A DNA stretch of 64,000 bases from Paenibacillus radicis (ex Gao et al. 2016) (GTDB taxonomy: Bacteria; Bacillota; Bacilli; Paenibacillales; Paenibacillaceae): contig NZ_BMHY01000008.1 in assembly GCF_014641555.1 (NCBI RefSeq), positions 67,009-131,008 of the forward strand, in the 5' to 3' direction. Made by a program: the position numbers and the translations under genes. Every line of letters begins with the position of its first letter. Positions within the stretch are counted from its first letter, which is position 1. This document shows, one piece after another, positions 27,079 to 35,815 of this stretch. The notes beneath the pieces are model-generated. The model was not told where the DNA came from, ran no database searches, and saw nothing but the letters and a program-made list of their open reading frames with translations.

Positions 27079-27651
27079 GTGAATTTAGAAGAAGCTATTC
27101 GCACCAGAAGATCAATTGGGCGCCTGAAGAAAGACCCGGTTGATCGGGCTGTAATCGAAAAAATACTGGAAGCCGCAACATGGGCTCCAAGTCATTTCAA
27201 TACGCAGCCATGGAAATTTATCGTCATGACTGGCGAGGGCAGATCGAAGCTGGGCGAGGGCTATGCCCGCGTTGCACTTGCGTCCTTGGACACTGGAATC
27301 GGTGCAGCGCTGGAAGAGCGTCTGGAGAAGGAACGTGCGAAAGCATTCCGCAGCCCGGTCGTGATCGCTGCTGTATGCTCGCCTTCCGACGATCCGCGGG
27401 CAACGCTGGTTGAAGAGATCGCCGCTTCTCATGCGGCCGTCCAAAACCTGCTGCTGTCGGCACATGATAACGGCTTGGCAGGCGTATGGCGTTCCGGAGA
27501 TCCGATGTATCATCCGCTTATGAAGGATACGTTTGGACTTGATGCGGAGGAGCAGCTTGTCGGTTTAATTTATCTTGGTTATCCCGATATGACTCCGCCG
27601 GACGGCAAAAGAACGCCAGCTTCGGAGAAAACAGTTTGGATTGATGCATAA
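27079..27651 (+). CDS. Nitroreductase family protein
   Basis: 190-residue FMN-dependent nitroreductase resembling YdjA-type proteins: N-terminal IRTRRSIGRLKKDPVD and AATWAPSHFNTQPWKF bind FMN phosphate, and GVWRSGDP and GLIYLGYPD complete the pocket. Reduces nitro-aromatics or quinones with NAD(P)H; natural substrate unknown. GTG start at 27079 with GGGAGAGG 8 bases upstream. It follows msrAB by 55 bases on the same strand, a plausible oxidative-stress pair. Confidence 0.92.
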   Translation: MNLEEAIRTRRSIGRLKKDPVDRAVIEKILEAATWAPSHFNTQPWKFIVMTGEGRSKLGEGYARVALASLDTGIGAALEERLEKERAKAFRSPVVIAAVCSPSDDPRATLVEEIAASHAAVQNLLLSAHDNGLAGVWRSGDPMYHPLMKDTFGLDAEEQLVGLIYLGYPDMTPPDGKRTPASEKTVWIDA

Positions 27652-27681
27652 AACGGTGCGATAACGAGCTTTATCAAGATT

Positions 27682-27744
27682 AAAGCCTTCTGCAAGGGAA
27701 TATGCCGACGTCAGACGTCTGCAGCCCTGCGGAAGGCTTTTTTT
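27682..27744 (+). terminator. Terminator after the nitroreductase gene
   Basis: AAAGCCTTCTGCAAGGG pairs with CCCTGCGGAAGGCTTT (27682-27740), with a seven-T run. Confidence 0.88.
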
Positions 27745-27749
27745 GTCAA

Positions 27750-27814
27750 TTGACTGCTTCACGAAATAGATATATAGTAGTAAATACTTTGCTGTTAATT
27801 GTTTTAGTTCTAAA
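27750..27814 (+). promoter_or_regulatory. Promoter and palindromes before the MarR gene
   Basis: TTGACT (27750-27755), 17 bases, TATAGT (27773-27778). Downstream, TTTAG-TT-CTAAA (27803-27814) is a perfect palindrome well placed to be a MarR autoregulation site; this role is inferred. Confidence 0.7.
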
Positions 27815-27876
27815 GTAATTCGCCCGAGCGTAAATGATAAATTAGGCTCCTGCAAATGCGAAAGGGGGGGATTGGG

Positions 27877-28308
27877 ATGGACAGAAGCGCTGAGCTGATT
27901 GCATTCTCAGGGCAGTTCCGCAGTGTGCTTCGTTCAATTAATCAAGAATGGAACAAACGAATGACGCACAATTTATCCTATACGCAATTCAAGATGATGT
28001 ACCGCCTTCATTTGGAAAAAAGGCTTAAAGTTTCCGAGCTGGCCGAATCGATGGGACTCACATCTGGCGCGATTACTGGTGTAGCTGATAAGCTTGTTGC
28101 CGAAGATTACGTCGTACGCGAGCGGGCAACAGATGACCGGCGAGTTGTCTACATTGAAATCACGTCAAAGGGCAAATTAATGATTGAAGAGCTGCTCGAA
28201 TCGCAAAGCGAGACCATTTTATCATTATTTACAAGTTTGCCGGATGAAGACATTCAGCATTTGAAGCGCATTTTTGCGCAGCTGATTGCGAATATAGAGA
28301 AATTATAA
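27877..28308 (+). CDS. MarR family transcriptional regulator
   Basis: 143 residues with the MarR winged helix (about 30-110: LKVSELAESMGLTSGAITGV, then wing ERATDDRRVVYIEIT). MarR proteins repress neighbouring efflux or stress genes until a ligand or oxidant binds. The run of G at 27864-27870 lies 6 bases before ATG 27877; the longer frame from ATG 27856 starts inside the ribosome site. Followed after 21 bases by the MFS exporter gene, so it is probably its regulator. Confidence 0.93.
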   Translation: MDRSAELIAFSGQFRSVLRSINQEWNKRMTHNLSYTQFKMMYRLHLEKRLKVSELAESMGLTSGAITGVADKLVAEDYVVRERATDDRRVVYIEITSKGKLMIEELLESQSETILSLFTSLPDEDIQHLKRIFAQLIANIEKL

Positions 28309-28329
28309 TCATAAGGAGAAAAGACAATC

Positions 28330-29958
28330 ATGGAGCACTTATCAAGCAAGCGCAAGTTAACCATTATGGTCGCTATTATGGTCGCGATGTTCTTCGCAGC
28401 CATCAACCAGACGATCGTTAGTACGGCAATGCCTCGTATCATTGCAATTTTGGATGGGATGGAGCTGTACACCTGGACGATTACGATTTACATGTTGACC
28501 TCCACAATCGCAACGGTACTGGTCGGCAAGCTGTCCGATATTTATGGTAGGAAGCCGTTCTTGCTCGTCGGTATATTATTGTTCGTTATCGGCGCTTTCA
28601 CTTCCGGCTTGGCTACTGACGTTTATCAGTTTATTACATTCCGCGGCATTCAAGGTGTAGGTGCCGGTATTATTATGGCAACTGCTTTTACCGCAGTAGG
28701 CGATTTGTTCCCGCCGCGTGAACGTGGTAAATGGACCGGTCTAATGACCGCTGTATTCGGCTTTTCCAGTGTTATTGGACCAACTCTTGGCGGTTACATC
28801 ATCGACCATCTCGCATGGCACTGGGTATTCTGGATCTTCCTGCCGCTGGGTGTTGTCGCTTTTGCGATGATCCTGTTCCTGTTCCCGAAAACGGAACACA
28901 AAAAAGGCGAGTCGATCGATTATCTTGGTTCTTTGTTCCTGACGACGACTATCGTTCCGCTTCTGCTTGCGTTCACTTGGGCAGGCTCCAAGTACGAATG
29001 GGCTTCGACTGAAATTATCGGCCTGTTCGGTATTACGCTTGTATCATTAATCATTTTCCTTCTGATCGAAAGATCGGCTAGAAATCCGGTGCTTCCGCTT
29101 CAGATGTTCCGAAACAAAACCGTTACGCTGTCCAACGTAATCGGCTTTATTATGAACTTCGGCATGATGGGCGCACTCATCTACCTGTCGTTCTTCGTAC
29201 AAGGCGTATTGGCAATCTCGCCGACACATGCCGGCTATGTCACAATGCCGATGTCGATCGGTATGGTTATTACGAGTGCAATCGGCGGCTCGCTTATTAG
29301 CAAAACAGGCAAGTACAAACGTTTTGCTTTGATCGGTATGCCGATCATGCTTGCGGGCATGGTTATCATGGTATTTATGAACAGCGTATGGATGGCCGTT
29401 CTGGCGATGATTATTTTCGGCTTAGGACTTGGTCTGGGTATGCCGGTGTTCTCGCTGACGATCCAGAACGCAGTACCGCATAAAGAACTGGGTGCGGCTA
29501 CAGCAACGATGCAACTATTCCGTAACCTTGGCGGTACGATCGGTATCGCAGTAATGGGTACGGTATTGGCTTCAAGCCTGAAGCATAACTTGACCGACCT
29601 GGCTAAAACCGGACACGGTGCAGACTTGTCGAAGCTTGATCCGGCCGTTGCGGAGAAATTCGCGAAGTTCGCGAACCCGCAAATGCTGACGGACCAACCT
29701 GCGCTGAAAAGCACGATGGAAAGCTTGCCAGCTGACGTTCAGCCCATTTTCCAAAAGGTCATCGAAATGCTGCGCGATGCGCTTAGCTCCTCGTTGTCGA
29801 CCGTGTTCCTTACAGGCGCACTGATTCTGGTAGTCGCGGTTGTACTGACATTCTTTATTAAAGAAATTCCGCTTCGCACATCGAATAAAGCGCCTGAAGA
29901 AGGTTCAGCCGAAGGCGACAAGCTTGTGAATGGCAAGCTTGCGAGCCAAGGCGAGTAA
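28330..29958 (+). CDS. DHA2 family multidrug MFS exporter
   Basis: 542 residues, 14 predicted membrane helices (EmrB/QacA type). Motif A is GKLSDIYGRKP (about 64-74) and the drug-antiporter motif C region is GPTLGGYI. A long soluble loop lies near residues 420-475 before the last helix. Exports drugs or metabolites by proton antiport; substrates unknown. AAGGAG about 12 bases before ATG 28330. Co-transcribed with the MarR gene. Confidence 0.94.
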   Translation: MEHLSSKRKLTIMVAIMVAMFFAAINQTIVSTAMPRIIAILDGMELYTWTITIYMLTSTIATVLVGKLSDIYGRKPFLLVGILLFVIGAFTSGLATDVYQFITFRGIQGVGAGIIMATAFTAVGDLFPPRERGKWTGLMTAVFGFSSVIGPTLGGYIIDHLAWHWVFWIFLPLGVVAFAMILFLFPKTEHKKGESIDYLGSLFLTTTIVPLLLAFTWAGSKYEWASTEIIGLFGITLVSLIIFLLIERSARNPVLPLQMFRNKTVTLSNVIGFIMNFGMMGALIYLSFFVQGVLAISPTHAGYVTMPMSIGMVITSAIGGSLISKTGKYKRFALIGMPIMLAGMVIMVFMNSVWMAVLAMIIFGLGLGLGMPVFSLTIQNAVPHKELGAATATMQLFRNLGGTIGIAVMGTVLASSLKHNLTDLAKTGHGADLSKLDPAVAEKFAKFANPQMLTDQPALKSTMESLPADVQPIFQKVIEMLRDALSSSLSTVFLTGALILVVAVVLTFFIKEIPLRTSNKAPEEGSAEGDKLVNGKLASQGE

Positions 29959-30004
29959 GAGGCAAGTAAGAATGACATTAAGGCAGTAAGGCAGTTAGAA
30001 TAGT

Positions 30005-30053
30005 AAAGCCCGGCAGTTATCATCGCGTGCGATGATGGCTGCCGGGCTTTTTG
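30005..30053 (+). terminator. Terminator after the MFS gene
   Basis: AAAGCCCGGCAG (30005-30016) pairs with CTGCCGGGCTTT (30039-30050); inner CATCGC/GCGATG continues the stem; T run follows. Confidence 0.93.
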
Positions 30054-30439
30054 TGTTGTCAGGCTGTTGACTGGGGGAGTGGATTGGAGTGCTTGATCGT
30101 GTTGCGAAAATAATTCCGCTATTATGTCGCCCGTTTTCTCTAAATGGAGCAAATTTCGTTCAATCGACGGCCATTTTACGATATAAGTGAAGTTTTTTCT
30201 CTATTCAGAAATCCGTTTCCGCTGTTGTGAACTTATTGACCTTAATGCAGATAAAGCGCCAAAGTGGCTGAAAATAAGGAAAGAAGACGACACTATTGCG
30301 AAAAAACGTGCCGATCGTAGCTCTACACCTACAAATAAGTGCCGATTTGCGAGCTGCTACTCAGTACCTGCAAACAAGTGCCGGTCGGCGGGAGAGCCAA
30401 CGTGAATGAAATGGATGGCAGATGCGGATATAGCAGCAG
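30054..30439. other. Non-coding spacer with degenerate repeats
   Basis: No supported gene. Related 19-mers ACCTACAAATAAGTGCCGA (30327-30345) and ACCTGCAAACAAGTGCCGG (30366-30384) are spaced 39 bases apart, with a partial third copy near 30306. The rest resembles decayed repeated sequence. A short frame at 30187-30405 has no ribosome site. Confidence 0.6.
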
Positions 30440-31717
30440 CTACAGCAGCTTCTTGATCCGGAAGTTTTCCTTGAGTACATACCAGTTCTGCGGAAACGGA
30501 ACGCCGAGCACCCAGTAGCTGACACCTCGGAGATTGAACAGCTTTACGATATTGAACTTGGCTTGTACGCTGCGCGCATCCTCGTACCAGACCACATGCT
30601 CATGCCCTTGCTCATCGTAGTAGTGATAATATGGCGATTGCGATTCGGGATCATAATGAATTTCTGCGCCGAACCTGGCGGCTTGAGCAACCGCTTCCTG
30701 AGGGCTGATGGAGGGTGCCCACTTATTGCCCTTTGCGTAAGGCAAAGTCCAGTCATAGCCGTACAGGGGCATGCCCATGACGATTTTGTCCGGCGGAATA
30801 ACGGAAAGGGCGTATTGCAGTACTTTGACGACCTCGTTCAGCGGAGCAACGGCTAGCGGTGCTCCGCCGGACCAGCCCCATTCATAGGTCATCAGTACAA
30901 CGAAGTCGACAATGCGGCCATGTGCCTCATAGTCATGCGCTTCGTAGAGCGTCCCTTTCTGATCGCCTGTCAGCTTAGGCGCAAGCGCCGTAGAGACAAG
31001 ATAGCCGTGCGGGTGGAGCGTATAGACGAGCCGCTGTAAAAAACGGTTGTATAGCTCGCGCTCTGCTGGCGCAACATATTCAAAATCAACATTGAGCGTC
31101 ATGTAGCCCTTATACCGCATCGTTCCGAGAATATTGGCGACAAGCTGGTTTTGAACGGTCTGATCTGTAAGTACGGCATGGGCAATGGCGGTGCTGAAGC
31201 TGCCGTCTTCGAAGTTGGTAATCACCATCGTCGGAGCCGCTTTTTGTCCATATGCCGCTTGTATAACCGCAGCATCATCCAATGCGCTTAAAGAGCCGTC
31301 AGGCTGAACGCGATAGCTGAATGGACTTATGTATGTGAGGTAGGGAGCGATATCATTCGTTATAGCGACGCCCTGCTCATTGAATTTCTCCGTGTAACCG
31401 TTAACCTCAATGACCGGCTTGACCGGTTGTGGTATACGGATGATTTGACCGGGGTAGATAAGGGCGGGATTGCTCAGCCCGTTCACGATGGCAAGCTCCT
31501 GCAGCGTTGCTCCATATCGCTGAGAGATGGACCACAGCGTCTCACCGGGCAATACCGTATGGCTGCCGGCGCTTGTCGAAATGATGACAGCCTGGCCGAT
31601 TACGAGCCTGTTCGGATCTTCCAATCCGTTCACCCCGGCAATGGCCTCCACGCTCACCCCGTATTGTCTGGCGAGCTGCCAGACGGATTCTCCTCTTCGT
31701 ACGGTATGTATTTGCAC
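30440..31717 (-). CDS. LysM-GH18 glycosidase (spore peptidoglycan type)
   Basis: 425 residues: two LysM repeats (about 2-46 and 52-96) that bind peptidoglycan or chitin, then a GH18 barrel (about 105-420) with the catalytic pattern NVDFEYV, acid Glu213. The layout is that of SleL/YaaH, N-acetylglucosaminidases used in spore cortex breakdown or coat function. There is no signal peptide, as in those spore proteins. Starts with GTG 31717; GGGAGGT lies about 8 bases upstream. No operon partner. Confidence 0.93.
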   Translation of the reverse strand: MQIHTVRRGESVWQLARQYGVSVEAIAGVNGLEDPNRLVIGQAVIISTSAGSHTVLPGETLWSISQRYGATLQELAIVNGLSNPALIYPGQIIRIPQPVKPVIEVNGYTEKFNEQGVAITNDIAPYLTYISPFSYRVQPDGSLSALDDAAVIQAAYGQKAAPTMVITNFEDGSFSTAIAHAVLTDQTVQNQLVANILGTMRYKGYMTLNVDFEYVAPAERELYNRFLQRLVYTLHPHGYLVSTALAPKLTGDQKGTLYEAHDYEAHGRIVDFVVLMTYEWGWSGGAPLAVAPLNEVVKVLQYALSVIPPDKIVMGMPLYGYDWTLPYAKGNKWAPSISPQEAVAQAARFGAEIHYDPESQSPYYHYYDEQGHEHVVWYEDARSVQAKFNIVKLFNLRGVSYWVLGVPFPQNWYVLKENFRIKKLL

Positions 31718-31815
31718 CCGCCGATACCTCCCGACTTGTCAATCTACTTCTACTCTATTCGGCGGGTGCGCATAATTTAACCAATATCCGAATTATTCGT
31801 TGTCTTCGTTAGGGT

Positions 31816-32586
31816 TCAGTTCGTCTCCAATTGATACGCCCATAAATACCCCTTTGATTCCAGCAGCAGTGCATCCGAACGTTCTTTTGGCTGCAGGATG
31901 ACGCTGTTGTTGGCATTCATGATATACCCGTCGTTTATGCGCTCAATGGCGATAGGCACATCGAGCTCCATGAACAACTGCCGCATGCGGTAAATTGTAT
32001 TGTACAGGTTAGGGAGAGCACGGCTTTCCTCAATATTCGGCCATAGATCATCAATGATCCGCCACTTTAAGCAAAGTTTATTTTCATGCAGCAGAAAATA
32101 GTAGAACAGCTCCTCCGTAATACGAGTCGGCCATTTCACAAGCTGCCCGCTTTTCTTGACGGATGCTTCTCCGTACAGCTGAACGTCAAGCTCTTTCTTA
32201 AGGGCAGGCTTCTCTTTCTTCCCGTAATATTTCTGAAGGCGCTCGTCAAGCTGCTTCACCGTATTAGGAGTCATTGGCTTCAAGAGATAATCGAGTGCTT
32301 GGACACGAAAGGCTTGCACGGCATATTGCTGGTGGGCCGTTGTGAATATGACCGGTACGTCAATGCCGCTCTCCACTAAGCTTTGAGCAAGCTGAAGACC
32401 TGTCATTCTCGGCATCTCAATGTCGAGGAGCAGTGCGTCTACAGTCAGCCTCGGAATTTCCTGCAGCGCCTCGAATGGCGATTCGAAACGGCCAACAATT
32501 TCAAAGGGACCGTAGGTTTCAAGCAATCTGGCATGCAGACCTAGTATCGGCTTCTCATCCTCAACGAGAATAACTTTCCACATCAT
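31816..32586 (-). CDS. Response regulator with winged-helix output
   Basis: 256 residues. Receiver domain with Asp55 (LLLDIEMP) as the phosphate acceptor and Lys103 (LLKPM). The C-terminal domain (about 140-235) looks like the winged helix of SARP/OmpR-type activators (ITEELFYYFLLHENKLCLKW, then LYNTIYRMRQLF). The start ATG 32586 has AAGGAGGG upstream and lies inside the end of the kinase gene (26-base overlap), so the pair is translationally coupled. It probably acts on the 13-bp inverted motif near the divergent surface-protein gene. Confidence 0.92.
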   Translation of the reverse strand: MMWKVILVEDEKPILGLHARLLETYGPFEIVGRFESPFEALQEIPRLTVDALLLDIEMPRMTGLQLAQSLVESGIDVPVIFTTAHQQYAVQAFRVQALDYLLKPMTPNTVKQLDERLQKYYGKKEKPALKKELDVQLYGEASVKKSGQLVKWPTRITEELFYYFLLHENKLCLKWRIIDDLWPNIEESRALPNLYNTIYRMRQLFMELDVPIAIERINDGYIMNANNSVILQPKERSDALLLESKGYLWAYQLETN

Positions 32587-35518
32587 GCAGTCCCTCCTTG
32601 ATCGGAATCGTAATTTGAATGGTTGTTCCCTTGCCTGGCAATGCTTCGATGTCCAGACTGCCTTGAGTAAGATCAAGCACGCGCCGGCGCACATTCGTAA
32701 ACCCAATGCCGACGTTAGCTGTTCCTCCCTCCATTAATTGAGCCCGGCGTTCTGTTGTCATGCCTACGCCGTCATCGGAGACCTGAATATGTAACAACGA
32801 CTCATGCTTATAGATGGATACCTGAACATGTCCCGGGCCTTCTTTGTCGAATAAGCCGTGGCGAATGGCGTTTTCAACTAAAGGCTGCAAGAGCAGGCTA
32901 GGAATCCGAATGCTCTCGGCGGTGATAAGCGGATCGATGTCATAGGCGAACGTTAGCCGCTCTCCAAATCTGGCTTTCTCCACCTCAACATAAGCCTCAA
33001 TGATCTCCAGTTCCTTTTGCACGGTAGAGAATTGTCCGTCCCGGCTTGTCTCAAAGATATAGCGGAGGAAGGAACTGAGCATCGTCAGAAGGTAAGCGGC
33101 ACGTTCCCCATCGGTGTAGCAGAAGGAGATGATGTTGCTTAACGCATTATATAGAAAGTGCGGTTTAATCTGGGTTTGTAAAAACGCCATTTCATATTCG
33201 ATCGCTTTCTGCATCGATTGCTTCGTTTGTTCGACAGCGTTCAGCCTCGCCATCAATGTCTCTTTCGAGAAAGGCTTAATAATGTAATCATTAGCGCCCG
33301 AGGCAAAGATGGTCTCAATATGTCTTGGATATTCCGAAGAAATCATCATCAGAATCGGAAGCTCCATCAGGGACGACTGTAAACGGATTTTCTGAAGCAA
33401 TTCGAGACTGTTCATGCTGCCTGGGATAATATCATCAATCATAATCATTGAGATGTCCGGGTGGTTGCTGTAATAGTCGAGCGCTTCTTGCGCGGTATAA
33501 GCAATTCGTATTTTGTAGGTATCGCTCAATATGCCCCGCATCACTTCCCCGTGTATCACATCGTCGTCGACAATGAGCAGCGTCTGCAGTTCACGTTCTT
33601 CTGCAGATGCGGCAGCTTGTAAATGGTAGTTATGCCCCGTGAAGGTATCCGGCTCCTTGTATTCGCTGAAAGCCAGCTTGAGTGTGCAGGTGATGCTGTT
33701 CTCGGTACGCTTATATTTGATGCTTCCATTCATTTGTTGAACAAGCTCCACCGTCATCATGAGCCCTGAAGAATGCTGCCGGTCCCCGCTTGTCGCGATG
33801 GCCTTGCGGGTCGTCTCCACATGAAGCAGGATATCCGTTCCAGCCCGCACGGCTTCAATGGTCAGGCTGTCTTCCGCAGTATCTTGAGCAATCTCGGTCA
33901 TCATACGCAGGAGCACTTGCGCCAAAGCCTGCTCGTCCGCCCATACATAAAGCTGCTTCGATATCTTCTCATCGATGTGAATCTTTTTCTTCGCGAATGT
34001 AAGCTGCATTAGCTGAAGGGCATGGTGCATGACCATCTGGAGATTGGTGGACCTCAGCTGAATCGCGTAATCGTCAAATCGAATGCGGGTAAAATCATTC
34101 AAATCTCTCAGCACATACACCATGTTGCCAATAAGCTGTTCGGCTAAGTATAGCTGCTCGCCCTGTTTATGGTGATTGCGCTCTCGGGCAATCGATTTAA
34201 TCAAATGGATGGCATCATGCAATGGTTTCTGCAAATCCTGCGTTGCGACTTTCAAGAAATCATCCTTCGTATCGTTGGCCTTCTGCAATCGGACGGTCAG
34301 CCGCTCTGATTCCTCTGTCCGGTTCATGAGACGGATGCCGAGAAATACGTTCATCGACAATACGCTTCCGATCAATCCGATGCGGTTCCAACTGTTGCGG
34401 CCAGAGAAGAATAAGCTGTCCGACGAGCCGCTTATTGCGAAAATCGCCAGAAACAGCAGCATCGAGATGAGAATGACGGCTTCGTTTCTGCGTATTGAAA
34501 TGCGATTTTTAATCGTCAAATAACCGATGCGAGCGATAACGACGAGAAATAATACGTCCATATAGTAAAAAAACGGATACTGAATACCCGACAAGGTTCT
34601 TGCCGGAAGAATGACATTTAATGATGCATAGACGAGGAGCGGTAGCAAAAGCAGAATGAGTGTCCTTCGCTTCATAGCGGAAGGAATCATTTTGACAATA
34701 AAGTAAAGCAGCAAGATGGGGCTCAAGTATGTAATGGCGTCTTGCAGTCGAAAGTACAGCTCGAAAGGAAACGACGGGAACTCGCGCAGAAGCATCCGCT
34801 CTCCACGGAAGGCGATAACGAATGCCAGCACCAGAAAATATAATCCGCTGTATAAGAAGGCCTCGTCCTTCGTACGCAGCAAGTAGATCGTTAAATGGTA
34901 CATGCCGAATAACAGCAAGCATAAGACTGCAGCCCATTCCAGGGCAAGATCCCGCTCTACGTCTTTCTTAATAGATTCGGCATCGCCGATGTCGATCGGC
35001 AGCACGATTCCGCCTCTTGCATTGTAGAAGTTGGAGGCATGAATGGTAATTAGAATCTGCCGGCTGTCCGGTTTAAAGTACGCCTCATAGGACGGGTTGC
35101 TCGGAACCGTTTCTTGTTTAGTGACGGCCGTTTTTCCTTGTTCCGCAACGATTTCGCCATCGATGTAGATCGTATGAGCGGACCAAATGTTTCGTACGCG
35201 AAGACCGACATCGGACCAGTGATCAGGCAGATATACGGTGAGCTGGTAGGAGCCCCACTGTGTATTCGGTGTCCAGGGCCCAGGAACGGGCAAATCATCC
35301 GCTTTTTTCGAAAAATCATCCGGAGCGACGAACGAGTTGTCCGTGAATTTCCAATCGCCGGCTAACGATACGAATGGAGAATCGGACATTTCTCGCAAGT
35401 CGAGTATGCCGTCTGCCGCTTTGATATGGACGGAGCTTGTATCCTTGTCGCTAAAAATCATATAAAGAATGGCGATTAAAGCGCATGCCACGCCCAAATA
35501 GCCGATCCATTTCTTCAT
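32561..35518 (-). CDS. Hybrid sensor histidine kinase, 7TMR-DISM type
   Basis: 985 residues. In order: membrane anchor (4-20); 7TMR-DISMED2-like sugar-binding-type extracellular domain (about 35-185); seven helices (about 190-400); a HisKA-like segment in which the expected histidine is Gln427 (ATQDLQKPL); a degenerate ATPase-like region; a receiver domain with Asp695 (MIDDIIPG); and a LytS-type kinase with His787 (HFLYNALSN), ENAIRHG and DDGVGM nucleotide-binding boxes. Only the last kinase module looks active. Its partner is the overlapping response-regulator gene. Confidence 0.93.
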   Translation of the reverse strand: MKKWIGYLGVACALIAILYMIFSDKDTSSVHIKAADGILDLREMSDSPFVSLAGDWKFTDNSFVAPDDFSKKADDLPVPGPWTPNTQWGSYQLTVYLPDHWSDVGLRVRNIWSAHTIYIDGEIVAEQGKTAVTKQETVPSNPSYEAYFKPDSRQILITIHASNFYNARGGIVLPIDIGDAESIKKDVERDLALEWAAVLCLLLFGMYHLTIYLLRTKDEAFLYSGLYFLVLAFVIAFRGERMLLREFPSFPFELYFRLQDAITYLSPILLLYFIVKMIPSAMKRRTLILLLLPLLVYASLNVILPARTLSGIQYPFFYYMDVLFLVVIARIGYLTIKNRISIRRNEAVILISMLLFLAIFAISGSSDSLFFSGRNSWNRIGLIGSVLSMNVFLGIRLMNRTEESERLTVRLQKANDTKDDFLKVATQDLQKPLHDAIHLIKSIARERNHHKQGEQLYLAEQLIGNMVYVLRDLNDFTRIRFDDYAIQLRSTNLQMVMHHALQLMQLTFAKKKIHIDEKISKQLYVWADEQALAQVLLRMMTEIAQDTAEDSLTIEAVRAGTDILLHVETTRKAIATSGDRQHSSGLMMTVELVQQMNGSIKYKRTENSITCTLKLAFSEYKEPDTFTGHNYHLQAAASAEERELQTLLIVDDDVIHGEVMRGILSDTYKIRIAYTAQEALDYYSNHPDISMIMIDDIIPGSMNSLELLQKIRLQSSLMELPILMMISSEYPRHIETIFASGANDYIIKPFSKETLMARLNAVEQTKQSMQKAIEYEMAFLQTQIKPHFLYNALSNIISFCYTDGERAAYLLTMLSSFLRYIFETSRDGQFSTVQKELEIIEAYVEVEKARFGERLTFAYDIDPLITAESIRIPSLLLQPLVENAIRHGLFDKEGPGHVQVSIYKHESLLHIQVSDDGVGMTTERRAQLMEGGTANVGIGFTNVRRRVLDLTQGSLDIEALPGKGTTIQITIPIKEGLHDVESYSR

Positions 35519-35553
35519 TTGCGGTCACATCCCTATACCTACTACTATACGTG

Positions 35554-35657
35554 AAAAATCTCTCAAAAAACTACCAATTTCCGTACCATGCGACAGGAGG
35601 CGCGCTTGGTACGGGTGGACATGTCGAATAAAGAAGAATTTGAGAGATTTTTGAGAG
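35554..35657. promoter_or_regulatory. Inverted 13-bp motifs in divergent spacer
   Basis: TTGAGAGATTTTT occurs on the + strand at 35640-35652, continuing TGAGAG, and on the - strand at 35554-35566. Between them CCGTACCA (35581-35588) pairs with TGGTACGG (35607-35614). Placed between the kinase gene and the SLH gene; candidate operators for the response regulator. Confidence 0.6.
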
Positions 35658-35815
35658 AAGCCTCTGCTAAGTTGGAACTAACATCTTCAATAGTTTGGAG
35701 GGGTGTGGGGTTTCGCAAGGTGCTTAACGCTTAATTTGGGTGGTTCTATCGGCATGTGTAGTTGATTGCTGGAGAATGAGACATTGTTGCTAATCTTACA
35801 GAATGGGTGGATCAG

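Noticed and set aside
30187..30405. 72-codon frame in the spacer after the MFS gene
   Set aside because: No ribosome site, composition of decayed repeats, no recognisable protein features.
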